Notes under the pieces: generated by a model
The model's database searches: none
Seen by the model: the letters and a program-made list of their open reading frames with translations, nothing else
What the model was told of the DNA's origin: nothing
Shown: one piece after another, positions 50,301 through 57,050 of the stretch
Numbering within the stretch: the stretch's first letter is position 1
Layout of the letters: every line of letters starts with the position of its first letter
Origin: Candidatus Formimonas warabiya
GTDB taxonomy: Bacteria; Bacillota; Dehalobacteriia; Dehalobacteriales; Dehalobacteriaceae
Assembly: GCF_002777255.1 (NCBI RefSeq)
Contig: NZ_CP017634.1
Span: forward strand, 3,360,903 to 3,424,902
Reading direction: 5' to 3'
DNA: 64,000 nt
Position numbers and translations under genes: made by a program

Positions 50301-52519
50301 TCCAAAAGATCATGGCTTAATACGGTGTTCTCGGGAATCACCCCGTTTAATGCCTGTTGGAAAGCCTTCACCTCATAAATTCCCTTTCCGGTAAAAATAC
50401 CTTCGCCAAAATAATCCTGATAAATATCGGATACCGCCGAAGTATAGGGGTCGATCCCCCCTTGCCCGGCAAAGATTCTGGAGAAAAGGGTTTTATTGGC
50501 ACTTTCCACATTGACCCCAATGCGCGGTTGAATTAAACCGTATCCCTCCATTACGATCCCTTTTGCCGGATCGTATACGGCCTTATTCAGGGGATGGGCA
50601 ATGGTGCCGATTAACTTCTTGGCTACATGCAGGGGAATCCTGGTATCTGCATCGACCGTGATCACGTACCTGATTTTTTCTAAAAAGGCCGGATCGCTCC
50701 CCTGCCTAAAAGAACCTGTATCCCGCGGATTGGCCAGCAGCCGGTTCAGTTCCATTAAGGCGCCCCGTTTTCTCTCCCAGGCCATCCATCTCTTTTCCCG
50801 CGCCAAGTATCTCCGTTTCCGCAAAAAGAAATAAAATATCGGCTCTTGATCGGCGTATTTTTCATTCAGTCTTTTGACCCCTGCTTCAGCACTCTCCCAT
50901 ATTTCCTCATCACCGGGCAGATTTTCCTCTTCCGCGTCCTTCACGTCACCCAATAAAGCAAAATAAAGATTCTTCTCTTTATTTGACAAATAATGTACTT
51001 CCAACTGGTCAATTAACTCTTTTGCCCGCAGGGCATTGGGGAGTAAAGTAGGAATCACCACCAAGGTAGCCGCTTCTTCCGGGATCCCTTCCCCAAACGC
51101 TAATTTAGGCAAAAAGGCAGGAGCAGTTTTCCTGGTAATCACACGCTGGACCAGGTTGATGGCAATATCGCTTACGGGAATCAGCACCCCCAGTCCCACC
51201 AGCACTAAAACTGAAATCTTTTTTTCCGGCGCCGCCTGATAGGCATAAAAAAGAAACAGTACCACCAGGAGACCGGTCAGAGAAGCCACATAAATTAAAT
51301 ATCTGGCCAGGGGAGAAAAGCTCTTTGCCCCGCCCTTTCTCTTGCCGATGGTCTGAAGCAATAAGTTTTTCCCTTCACCAAAAATAAAGTAGCCGATATG
51401 CCGTGCCTTAAAATTCTTCCCTTCTCCTCTCCGGGCCAATTCCAGGGCATTTCTCACCACATGGGTCTCTGATGTCCTCAGTTGTTTGGCGATTTTCTCA
51501 ACTTGATGCCGGTAATAATCCCGCGAGGGGAAATCCATGCGGGAGTATGTACCGTCCGGGTCCTGCCGCAGCATCCCTTCCACAAAACTAAGATTTTCAA
51601 AGACATCATTCCAATTGATGGACGTGAGCAACCGCATGCTGGTAATGGAGTTGCCCATGGCCACCTGCCTGGCTGCCTGCTCCCGGTGTTCCTCCTGAAC
51701 CACCTGTTCCACAGCAAGGTCAAATTCCTGCAATTTTTTCTCCAAAAAATCATAGAGACGAGAGGTGTCCCCCCCTTCCCGGCGGGCCCTTTTCAACAGA
51801 TGTTCCACAAGAGAAAATGCCCCTTTGTGCAAGGTATGATGCGCCCCCATAAAACCATCCAGATCCGGCAAAGCATTAAGGGGCATTTTTTCTGCTTTGC
51901 ACCATTCCATCTGGGACCGGCCTACCTTTGCACAAATATTTTTCAGATTCTCCATCAAGGCCATTTTCAGCATCATGGGCAGGGCCCATAACTCGCCCAT
52001 GGAAAGGATGCTGTTGGACTGATACGCCTTGATGAAATCCACCGTTACTTTTTCATCAATCCGGCCATCCAGGTGAGACACCAGTTCCAGAGCGATGGCA
52101 TAAACCCTGGGGTAGCCTTTTAAAAAACCGCTGTCTAAAATATTCAGCCTTAGGCATTTCTCCCGGATCAAATTTTGCCTAATTTCTTTCACCTGTTCTT
52201 CCAGCAGATAAAAATTGTCCAGCAGCCATTCGGCGGCAGGAGGAACCGGTATTTTTTCCTTAATATCTTGATTTAACATGCGGTATACCGCAGTGATCAA
52301 ACGAAAGTTTCGGTCCATCCGGGACAAGAGGCAGTCGGAGGACCCGGTATTTTTACTGAAGGTATGAGATTGGGCAATTTCTTGGGCATGTTTTTCCAAT
52401 TCTTCCGGGTTCAGCAAAGCATCCTTCGATTCCTGGTCCATATATTTTTGCCTTTTTACCGGCCAGCTTAATACTAACAATAGGGCAGCAATGCAAAGAA
52501 CAACAACCCAAAGCGGCAT
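44378..52519 (-). CDS. Cyclic beta-1,2-glucan synthase-like protein (GT84 plus GH94)
   Basis: About 2713 residues, the usual size for NdvB/Cgs. Order: an N-terminal membrane helix, a soluble helical region, membrane helices near 400-460, a GT84 glycosyltransferase with VDADTRIP (about 620) and RWVRGDWQLIRW (about 770), more helices (about 800-960), a glycoamylase-like domain with YMAHHQGMS (about 1360), then GH94 supersandwich and catalytic modules with GSGDWNDGMN (about 2393). Such enzymes start, elongate, trim and cyclise beta-1,2-glucan at the membrane from UDP-glucose. In Gram-positives the product's role (osmoprotectant, capsule or storage) is unclear. The ATG at 52519 follows AAGGA at 8 bases; an upstream in-frame ATG at 52630 lies in a terminator. 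Confidence 0.9.
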   Translation of the reverse strand: MPLWVVVLCIAALLLVLSWPVKRQKYMDQESKDALLNPEELEKHAQEIAQSHTFSKNTGSSDCLLSRMDRNFRLITAVYRMLNQDIKEKIPVPPAAEWLLDNFYLLEEQVKEIRQNLIREKCLRLNILDSGFLKGYPRVYAIALELVSHLDGRIDEKVTVDFIKAYQSNSILSMGELWALPMMLKMALMENLKNICAKVGRSQMEWCKAEKMPLNALPDLDGFMGAHHTLHKGAFSLVEHLLKRARREGGDTSRLYDFLEKKLQEFDLAVEQVVQEEHREQAARQVAMGNSITSMRLLTSINWNDVFENLSFVEGMLRQDPDGTYSRMDFPSRDYYRHQVEKIAKQLRTSETHVVRNALELARRGEGKNFKARHIGYFIFGEGKNLLLQTIGKRKGGAKSFSPLARYLIYVASLTGLLVVLFLFYAYQAAPEKKISVLVLVGLGVLIPVSDIAINLVQRVITRKTAPAFLPKLAFGEGIPEEAATLVVIPTLLPNALRAKELIDQLEVHYLSNKEKNLYFALLGDVKDAEEENLPGDEEIWESAEAGVKRLNEKYADQEPIFYFFLRKRRYLAREKRWMAWERKRGALMELNRLLANPRDTGSFRQGSDPAFLEKIRYVITVDADTRIPLHVAKKLIGTIAHPLNKAVYDPAKGIVMEGYGLIQPRIGVNVESANKTLFSRIFAGQGGIDPYTSAVSDIYQDYFGEGIFTGKGIYEVKAFQQALNGVIPENTVLSHDLLEGCYVRVGLATDLELVDAYPARYNSYIMRMHRWVRGDWQLIRWLVTKNSLSPLSKWKIFDNLRRSLISLSVLLLFTLGLTVFPGKASVWLGLGLLAVGLPLVLGFLDFLIFKHYKTEWKKCHSNMIFGLKAVLYQVLLTWIFLPYQAYMMTDAMIRTLYRVFFSRKKMLEWVTAADVEKTLKNNGTSFFYTMFPALGEAVIIFFLVLFWAPENLGYAFFSCLMWIGSPWVAYQISKDDGKKQPHLDREAKEALEALARKIWAFYEDFAGEKDHFLPPDNYQENPPNGIAHRTSPTNIGFLLLAILTARDFGFIHTGEMAQKIGRTLDTVERMKKWKGHLYNWYDTRTLEILRPAYISSVDSGNFVGFLITLKQGLAEYLERSLAEPDGIAPQLEHLMARIDALVSATYFAPLFDEQKQLFSIGYNVEEEKLTNSYYDLFASEARITSFLAVVRGEVPEEHWFRLGKSLTMVDGYKGLVSWAGTMFEYLMPLLIMKSYSNTLLDETYRFVVKAQQKYGLQRKVPWGTSESGFYAFDIQLNYQYKACGVPDLGLKRGLINDMVVSPYSTFLALPLDPVSAWENIKRLREDGVEGNYGLYEAVDYTPERLFMGRKKGIVQSYMAHHQGMSLIALNNFFHENVMQRRFHQDPLVKAGELLLQEKVPLRVILTKENKERVEPFAPEEKEQADAMGKYVAPNLSGVSCHLLSNGRYSVLVTKEGLGYSRQDGVQVTRWRDRGFAGRSGFFIFVREMQSNQAWSVTQEPFLKAPDQYQAIFSPHKAEFIRDDGLITTHTEITVSPEDQAEIREVSLANHGEEPAVLDITSYLEIVLTSHATDVAHPVFSNLFVRTEALPKYEGILAFRRPRENNRPVTWAIHTMVVDGEALGNYQYETDRGKFLGRNRTIAYPLALDAGHPLSNSIGPVLDPVLSLRRRIKINPGKTAKIAFVVAVADDRVQAMELAEKYHENASIKRAFELAWSRGRIEEGYLNLKPEETEVYQEMVAHLVFLSPLRRKYQDLFRKNRKGQPGLWAYGVSGDLPMVLVTIKNTDEIGLVKSALKAHEYWRFKGLNVDLVILNEDETGYLQPVQDQIMETVQSSLAREVFNCPGGVFVLNARLMPAEDRVLFFTVARIILKGEDGPLAVQLKTDREADHLPEEKIFPGPKRAYVSKDTPLNLTYFNGYGGFDLEGKEYVIRLKEEMHTPAPWTNVISNPGFGFLVTESGAGFTWAENSRENKLTPWSNDPVSDPPGEVYYMRDEDSGALWSLTPLPIREKESYTVRHGLGYSHFRHHSQGIGQELTLFVSPDDPVKIGLIRLTNQEPETRKLSLTYYLKPVLGVTDQITQQFISSEYQGDLHSIIVNNSYQHDFPGRLVFVSSSEPVHSFTGDEEEFIGREGSLVFPQALKREKLSDSLPTGSYSCVAVQVAFELPPGGEKEIVFLLGQEKNMEAVHALVPKYLSPVSAKEALARVKASWLERLGTIQVATPDLSMDIMINYWLLYQVLSCRVWSRSAFYQSGGAYGFRDQLQDVLSLIYAQPEVTRNQILLHCAHQYLEGDVQHWWHPGAGDKGVRTRFSDDLLWLPYVVAEYVDKTGDFDLLHVPVPYLEEEPLKEGEQERYGIPRVSHETSSVYEHCIRSIERAAQFGIHGLPLMGSGDWNDGMNAVGSSGQGESVWLGWFLVKVLQSFSPLCQAMKDPERAEKYLDTAVRIKQNIEENAWDGNWYRRAYFDDSRPLGSAENTECKIDSLAQSWAVISGAAREDRIREAMTAVENYLVKKEEGLILLLTPPFDAGDLNPGYIKGYVPGVRENGGQYTHAAVWVISAFARMSLGDKAWALYHMINPINHSRTSIESAVYKAEPYVMAADVYAVYPHVGRGGWTWYTGAASWMYRVGLEEILGLRKEGEKLFLDPCIPRDWPEYEIKYKYQQTLYQIHVRNPLGVNKGVKTMMLDGKEMKDLIIPLVNDQKDHQVQVVMG

Positions 52520-52617
52520 AATGTCAATCCTTCCTGAGTTCTGGATTAGAAAACTTGGCTTGCGCCCGGCCTCTGGCGACGGCGGAAGCCTTTTCAAACT
52601 GGTAAATCTCTGAAAAG

Positions 52618-52650
52618 ATAAAAAAACCAAGGACAGATGTCCTTGGTTTT
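52618..52650 (-). terminator. Intrinsic terminator of the DUF3024-like gene
   Basis: ACCAAGGACA pairs with TGTCCTTGGT. The minus-strand tail is TTTTTTTATC. It separates this gene from the giant glucan synthase gene, whose promoter must therefore lie between 52520 and 52617 or be weak. Confidence 0.85.
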
Positions 52651-52744
52651 TATTATCTCCAGAATATGATAAATTAACCCTTTTCTAGGCCAGACCCGGT
52701 TTTTGCTCATTCCCAGACAAAATCCGCATCCCCACCCCCTTCTC

Positions 52745-53248
52745 TTATCCGAAAAAACAGCCGAATTCATCCAGTTTTAACAGGTATAAGGTCTTCCATA
52801 ACAATCCGCCGATATTCTCGATATCCGAAACATAGGGGCACCACTTCCCGTTGCTTCTTTTCCAGTACAAATGCCACATACCGTCAAAGGGCGTGTATCT
52901 CAACTGGCAGAGATCGTAAAAACCGCTTTGCCCCTTATTCTTAATACTGACCGTGATTCTGTTTTGACGCCGTACTACCCGGTACTGCAAAGCCGGCCAA
53001 GCAGTAATAAAAAAGTCATTAATTTGATTTAAGGCCTCTTTCATGGTTTCCTTGTCCGGGGTAAAAAGCTCCGTTAAGGCCCGAATACCGGAAATTCCTC
53101 CTGCTTCGTAGGCACTGATCCATAATTCCAGTTTTTCTTCACCCAGATTAAATCTTTTTACTGATTCCATAAAGCCCCGGTCTCCACCATATATATCCAT
53201 CGCCTCAATCGTCGCCTTGACAATTCTTTCTATTTCATGTGGGCTCAC
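52745..53248 (-). CDS. Conserved hypothetical protein with DUF3024-like C-terminus
   Basis: 167 residues, cytoplasmic. The C-terminal half (LRYTPFDGMWHLYWKRSNGKWCPY, about 115-140, split here only by ordinary residues) follows the DUF3024 pattern of a tryptophan-rich Y-x-W-x-L-Y-W-x-R/K strand pair. The N-terminal half is helical. The function is unknown. It diverges from the polyprenyl synthase gene across a 169-base gap with no other feature and is closed by a strong terminator. Confidence 0.6.
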   Translation of the reverse strand: MSPHEIERIVKATIEAMDIYGGDRGFMESVKRFNLGEEKLELWISAYEAGGISGIRALTELFTPDKETMKEALNQINDFFITAWPALQYRVVRRQNRITVSIKNKGQSGFYDLCQLRYTPFDGMWHLYWKRSNGKWCPYVSDIENIGGLLWKTLYLLKLDEFGCFFG

Positions 53249-53417
53249 TATCCTGTTCTCCTTTACTAAGAGTCGACAAAAAAACTATACCTCATTTTAC
53301 CCTGGCTCACCTAAAAAGCATATCCTATTTTTTAATTTTTCCTTATGGTAATTATGCACCAATATTTTTTATTATTCCAGCAAATACTAAGAAACACCGC
53401 AAGGAGGTCTTTCAAGC

Positions 53418-54419
53418 ATGGAACAAATCTATACCAACCAGCCCTGGACAACCCAGCAGACAAAATTAGGGCAGCTGGTCCCGGAAATTACCCAGGTGGA
53501 ATCTTTACTTCATGAAGTGATTGGATCCGGCACAGGAACCATCGTGGACATGTGCACCTATCTTCTGGAATCAGGAGGAAAAAGACTTCGGCCTTTATTA
53601 GTAATCTTAAGCGGGAAAACAGTTTCTTCCCCTTCCGGAGACCGATTGGTCGCTGCGGGGGCGGCGGCTGAATTAATTCATATGGCCTCCCTGGTCCATG
53701 ACGATATCATCGACCAGTCCCTGGTGCGCAGGGGCCAACCCTCTTTATATGCCCTTTGGGGGCAAAAAAACGCAGTTTTAGCAGGGGATTTTTTATTTGC
53801 CAAAGCATTTGACCTCTTGGTATCCGCCCAACTCCATGCCACCTTAAAACTAATGGTCACGGCGATCCAAGAAATGTGTCAAGGGGAAATAACCCAAGCG
53901 GACCAATTGTTCCGTACATCTCAATTAGAAGAGGATTATTTCCACAAAATATACCAAAAAACAGGAAAGTTCCTGGCGGCGTGCTGTCAAGCCGGAGGGA
54001 TCATTTCCCATGCCGGCGAGGCCAGAGAAACCGCTTTACAAATCTACGGGACTAACCTGGGCTATGTTTTTCAGATTATTGACGATCTTTTAGATTTTGA
54101 CGGCCACAGTGAGATTCTAGGTAAACCGGTCTGCCAGGACCTGGCTCAAGGTAATTTAACACTTCCTGTCTTATATTTATTAAAGCACCCGGAACATGGC
54201 CCCCAGGTGCGGGAAATCATCAAAACCCGGCGGTTGGACAAAGTAAATTGCGCCATGATCATCGATTTGTTAAACCAAACCGGACTGCTGGACCAAGCCC
54301 GAAACGTGGCCGCCCATTGTGCCGGGATCGCCAAGGCGGAGCTGGCCAAACTGCCTCAGGGCATGAGCCGGAACATGCTGGAATACATTGTGGATCAAGC
54401 TTTGGAACGCACCTCATAG
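53418..54419 (+). CDS. Trans-polyprenyl diphosphate synthase
   Basis: 333 residues of the all-alpha isoprenyl synthase fold. First aspartate-rich motif VHDDIID (about residue 93), second IIDDLLDFDGH (about 217), plus GGKRLRPLL and KTGKFLAACC. Makes C30-C40-type chains from FPP/GGPP and IPP. Residues before the first motif (LIHMASL) have no bulky pair that would block the elongation pocket, so long-chain synthesis is likely; exact length is unknown. GGAGG at 10 bases supports the ATG. In Bacillus HepT is similar but needs HepS; no HepS-like gene is seen here. It is convergent with the DUF2600 terpene synthase. Confidence 0.9.
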   Translation: MEQIYTNQPWTTQQTKLGQLVPEITQVESLLHEVIGSGTGTIVDMCTYLLESGGKRLRPLLVILSGKTVSSPSGDRLVAAGAAAELIHMASLVHDDIIDQSLVRRGQPSLYALWGQKNAVLAGDFLFAKAFDLLVSAQLHATLKLMVTAIQEMCQGEITQADQLFRTSQLEEDYFHKIYQKTGKFLAACCQAGGIISHAGEARETALQIYGTNLGYVFQIIDDLLDFDGHSEILGKPVCQDLAQGNLTLPVLYLLKHPEHGPQVREIIKTRRLDKVNCAMIIDLLNQTGLLDQARNVAAHCAGIAKAELAKLPQGMSRNMLEYIVDQALERTS

Positions 54420-54520
54420 TTCAGTCTAAAGCCCAAAGTCAAAGGTCAAAAGTATCAAATCCTTAACTGCGCTTCAAGACTCTGCGGCCAGCCTTCGACT
54501 TGGTACTTTAGACTTCTGAC
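54420..54520. repeat. Inverted heptamer-repeat block (right side of DUF2600 gene 3' end)
   Basis: The left arm AGTCTAA-AGCCCAA-AGTCAAA-GGTCAAA and the right arm (54493-54520) CTTCGAC-TTGGTAC-TTTAGAC-TTCTGAC are inverted heptamer tracts that could fold together. They lie between the convergent polyprenyl synthase and DUF2600 stops and may serve as a bidirectional end. Confidence 0.55.
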
Positions 54521-54523
54521 TCA

Positions 54524-55582
54524 TTAAATTATTTTTTTCCGGCGCAGCAGTTTACAGATTAGGTACCACCCGGTACAGGTTTTTCCGGTCTTCCTGATTA
54601 AAGTGCGTGCCGTGCCTTTCAGCCATGCCTCCGATGTTTTGGGATCAGACAGATATAAGGAGACCATCCCGGCAATCACGGCGGTATGAAAGGATGCGTG
54701 CTCCAACATGCCGGCTTTTGTGAGAGACTGGTGTAAAAAGTAGGCCAGCCTTTCCTTCATTTGGCCTGGGTCATGGTAATAAAAAAAGAAATTCAAATCG
54801 CCTTCCCGGCGGTCCTCCGCCTGATCAATGAAATAGTCCAGCAAAATATGCAGCCCGCACAGATAAGGAAAATAGGCGGTTTTTATTTTCCTCACGTCTT
54901 CCTCTGTTAAATCGGCAGCACAAGCGGCCCCGCACAATACAAAAACCCCCAAAGTGGACCCGCAGGCAGCCCCAAATTCCCAAACAGAGATATCCGGATA
55001 ATCGGTTACACAGGGAGAGGCCCAGGCCACCATCTTTTCTTCCCGCCGGTCCACCCCAAGATGTTTCAGGCTTTGGAGGCTGTTGTAAAGGGAGACTAAA
55101 GCTACCGCCTCTTTGCGTACCAGCCGGTAAGAAATAAAATGACTTAAACAGGCGCGGCATTCTTCAACTAAGGAGGTAAGATAGCCTCCGTCATTCCGGT
55201 AGGGATAATAGGCATAGTAATCCGACAAAGGAAGCTCAGGGGAAAGGGCCTCCGTCATCGCCAGGTGCAGTTGGCGAAAACTCTTTTCCTCTTCACATCC
55301 TGCCCGGTCACACAGGTTGTCGAGATAATCGCTGATCGTCTGAAAAGCGACAATAAACCGGACCATGAGGTCCTGGTTTACCCCGGGATATAAGGCATAA
55401 ATACTTCCTCCCTGGCAATGGAACCGTTTCATATGGATACTGGCCAAGGCCTGACGGCGTAATTCCTGATCAGGAATCCTTTCCGCCCGCTCCCGCCACT
55501 TTGCCAAAGCCTGTTCTACTTTCGGAAACACTTCCTTAATAAACCGCATCACCAAAATCCACTGCTCCATAGCCTGACGCAA
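54524..55582 (-). CDS. DUF2600 (YtpB-like) class IB terpene synthase
   Basis: About 352 residues, all-alpha. It has the family segments QALASIHMKRFHCQGGSIYAL and SDYLDNLCDR (Asp-rich, about residue 85-95), plus LLDYFIDQAEDRREGDLNF. Bacillus YtpB converts tetraprenyl (from C35 chains) diphosphate to tetraprenyl-beta-curcumene, the first step of sesquarterpenes. The adjacent long-chain synthase could supply substrate. The ATG at 55612 begins inside a heptamer repeat, so the start is doubtful; TTG at 55582 or ATG at 55570 are nearer the family start. Product identity is inferred. Confidence 0.82.
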   Translation of the reverse strand: MRQAMEQWILVMRFIKEVFPKVEQALAKWRERAERIPDQELRRQALASIHMKRFHCQGGSIYALYPGVNQDLMVRFIVAFQTISDYLDNLCDRAGCEEEKSFRQLHLAMTEALSPELPLSDYYAYYPYRNDGGYLTSLVEECRACLSHFISYRLVRKEAVALVSLYNSLQSLKHLGVDRREEKMVAWASPCVTDYPDISVWEFGAACGSTLGVFVLCGAACAADLTEEDVRKIKTAYFPYLCGLHILLDYFIDQAEDRREGDLNFFFYYHDPGQMKERLAYFLHQSLTKAGMLEHASFHTAVIAGMVSLYLSDPKTSEAWLKGTARTLIRKTGKTCTGWYLICKLLRRKKII

Positions 55583-55595
55583 AAAAAGCACATCC

Positions 55596-55697
55596 TTTAG
55601 TCTAAAGTCCAAAGTCTAAAATTGAAAGTTAGTCAAAATTTTTCAGGTCCGGTAAAGTTTTTTGACTTTTGACTTTTAACTTTCGACCTTTGACTTA
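55596..55697. repeat. Inverted heptamer-repeat block (5' side of DUF2600 gene)
   Basis: The left arm (55596-55636) AGTCTAA-AGTCCAA-AGTCTAA-AATTGAA and the right arm (55659-55697) TTTTGAC-TTTTGAC-TTTTAAC-TTTCGAC-CTTTGAC are imperfect inverted heptamer tracts. Together with the block at 54.42-54.52 kb it brackets the DUF2600 gene. Confidence 0.65.
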
Positions 55698-55705
55698 TTT
55701 TTTCG

Positions 55706-55731
55706 GGAACAAAGGGAGGAAAAATTTCGTC
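55706..55731 (+). promoter_or_regulatory. ECF-type promoter element, first copy
   Basis: GGAAC (55706-55710) and CGTC (55728-55731) are separated by 17 bases, in the context TTTCGTCTCTAT-TATAATAT. The pattern resembles SigM/SigW-type promoters. The same pair and spacing recurs before the second paralogue. Between this element and the gene (55732-56010) I see only AT-rich sequence and a GGAGG site, so either a 280-base leader exists or a closer promoter is used. Confidence 0.5.
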
Positions 55732-56010
55732 TCTATTCTATAATATGCCTTGAAAAAATGCAAATTAACCCTGAAAAGATATTCTTTTGAGAAATGGGCA
55801 AAAAATCATTTGGCGTGCATGTTTATTACTGATATAATAGGCTGATAACAGATATTGACTGTAACAAACCTGTAACATGACTTCTATATAATAATAACGA
55901 AAGCGGATCATTATTTCTTTTGATATTTCTCTCTTTTTGTTGAAGAAAAAATCTTTATTAACTATAATTAAAGTTAATATAAATACTAATTAAAATCCAA
56001 GGAGGTACAT

Positions 56011-56826
56011 ATGTTTACAAAGAAGAAAAAAGTTATCGCTATCACAGTTACCGCTCTGATTCTGGCTCTCTCTTTAGGTACCACAAGCTTCGCAGACACT
56101 GTTTCCAATACCTTGAAAGCCCAGTATAAAGCACTGAAAATATTGCTGAACGGGCAGCAGGTCACCATGGAGAGCCAGCCCATTATTGTTAACGGCAGTA
56201 CCTATTTGCCCTTACGGGCCTTTGCCAATCTTTTCAACAAAAATGTAGACTGGAATGCGGCTCAGCAGCAGGTGACCATCACGGACAAACCGGATAATCA
56301 ATTGACCAGCTTACAGGCGCAAGTCACGGAAAAAGAAAACCAGATCATCACGTTAAATGCCCAGCTCACAAGCGCGAAGAACAAAATTGCCGATCTGGAA
56401 GATGAACTGGACAGCAATTCAAATGATGATGAGGACGACGTTGATAATGCGATCGATGATTTGGAAGGCGACTTGAATGACAACTATGATTCCCCCGGAG
56501 ATTCGGATTATATGGACAATGACGATATTGGATTTGATGAAATCGTTGTATCCGGGGATGAAGATGATATCACCATCAAAATCTATTTAGAATTGGACGA
56601 TGCTGTTGACGCTGGAGATGGAGATTATGAAGATAATGAGGACTTTTGGTACAGCATTGATACGGAGGGGATCCTCAACTACCTGGACGATATTTGCGAT
56701 GATGTCTGGAAAGTAGACGAACTTGAAGATTGCGACATTACAGGAACTTTCTATGATTCTGATGACAGCAACAATAAATTGGATACCTTCACCGCTGATA
56801 ATGGTGACAACGCAGAAATTGATTAG
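56011..56826 (+). CDS. Secreted copper-amine-oxidase-N-domain protein with acidic C-terminus (paralogue 1)
   Basis: 271 residues. Signal peptide (about 1-27, cleavage near TSFA). Then a copper amine oxidase N-terminal-like domain (about 45-92, IIVNGSTYLPLRAFANLFN), a coiled-coil (about 95-135, LQAQVTEKENQIITLNAQ), and a strongly acidic domain (about 140-265) with one DI-S-x-S-x-x-D-D-I-T-I-K-I-like module ending ITGTFYDSDD and KLDTFT. No enzyme site is visible; the first domain is a common cell-surface module in Clostridia without oxidase activity. Probably wall-associated or a calcium-binding secreted protein (inference from acidity). Strong GGAGG site; followed by its own terminator. Confidence 0.85.
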   Translation: MFTKKKKVIAITVTALILALSLGTTSFADTVSNTLKAQYKALKILLNGQQVTMESQPIIVNGSTYLPLRAFANLFNKNVDWNAAQQQVTITDKPDNQLTSLQAQVTEKENQIITLNAQLTSAKNKIADLEDELDSNSNDDEDDVDNAIDDLEGDLNDNYDSPGDSDYMDNDDIGFDEIVVSGDEDDITIKIYLELDDAVDAGDGDYEDNEDFWYSIDTEGILNYLDDICDDVWKVDELEDCDITGTFYDSDDSNNKLDTFTADNGDNAEID

Positions 56827-56860
56827 ACTTTCATGCTAGATTAGTGTACGATTAAAAAAT

Positions 56861-56900
56861 AAAGGCAAAACGATTGAACAATCGTTTTGCCTTTATTTTT
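56861..56900 (+). terminator. Intrinsic terminator after paralogue 1
   Basis: A 16-bp stem AAAGGCAAAACGATTG with its exact complement and a minimal loop, followed on the plus strand by TTTATTTTT. Confidence 0.9.
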
Positions 56901-56958
56901 ACCGGCAAAACAGAACATAAAAAAACTCTTAATTTTAGTAAGAAATAAAAAATTTTCG

Positions 56959-56984
56959 GGAACAATTTCAGGAAATTTTTCGTC
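56959..56984 (+). promoter_or_regulatory. ECF-type promoter element, second copy
   Basis: GGAAC (56959-56963), 17 bases, CGTC (56981-56984), then TCTATGCTATAATATAC. Identical box sequences and spacing to the copy at 55.7 kb. Start codon 67 bases downstream at 57051, a normal leader length. Confidence 0.6.
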
Positions 56985-57050
56985 TCTATGCTATAATATA
57001 CTAAAAAATTTTTTGAAAAATATAAAAAATTATCATTTAAGGAGGTACAT

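Noticed and set aside
52520..52630. Upstream ATG at 52630 as start of the giant glucan synthase
   Set aside because: It would be translated through a strong terminator hairpin; the ATG at 52519 has a proper ribosome binding site and precedes the first membrane helix.
54420..55697. CRISPR array suggested by regularly spaced short repeats
   Set aside because: Units are 7 bases long without spacers of constant size, and are arranged as inverted arms; no cas genes.
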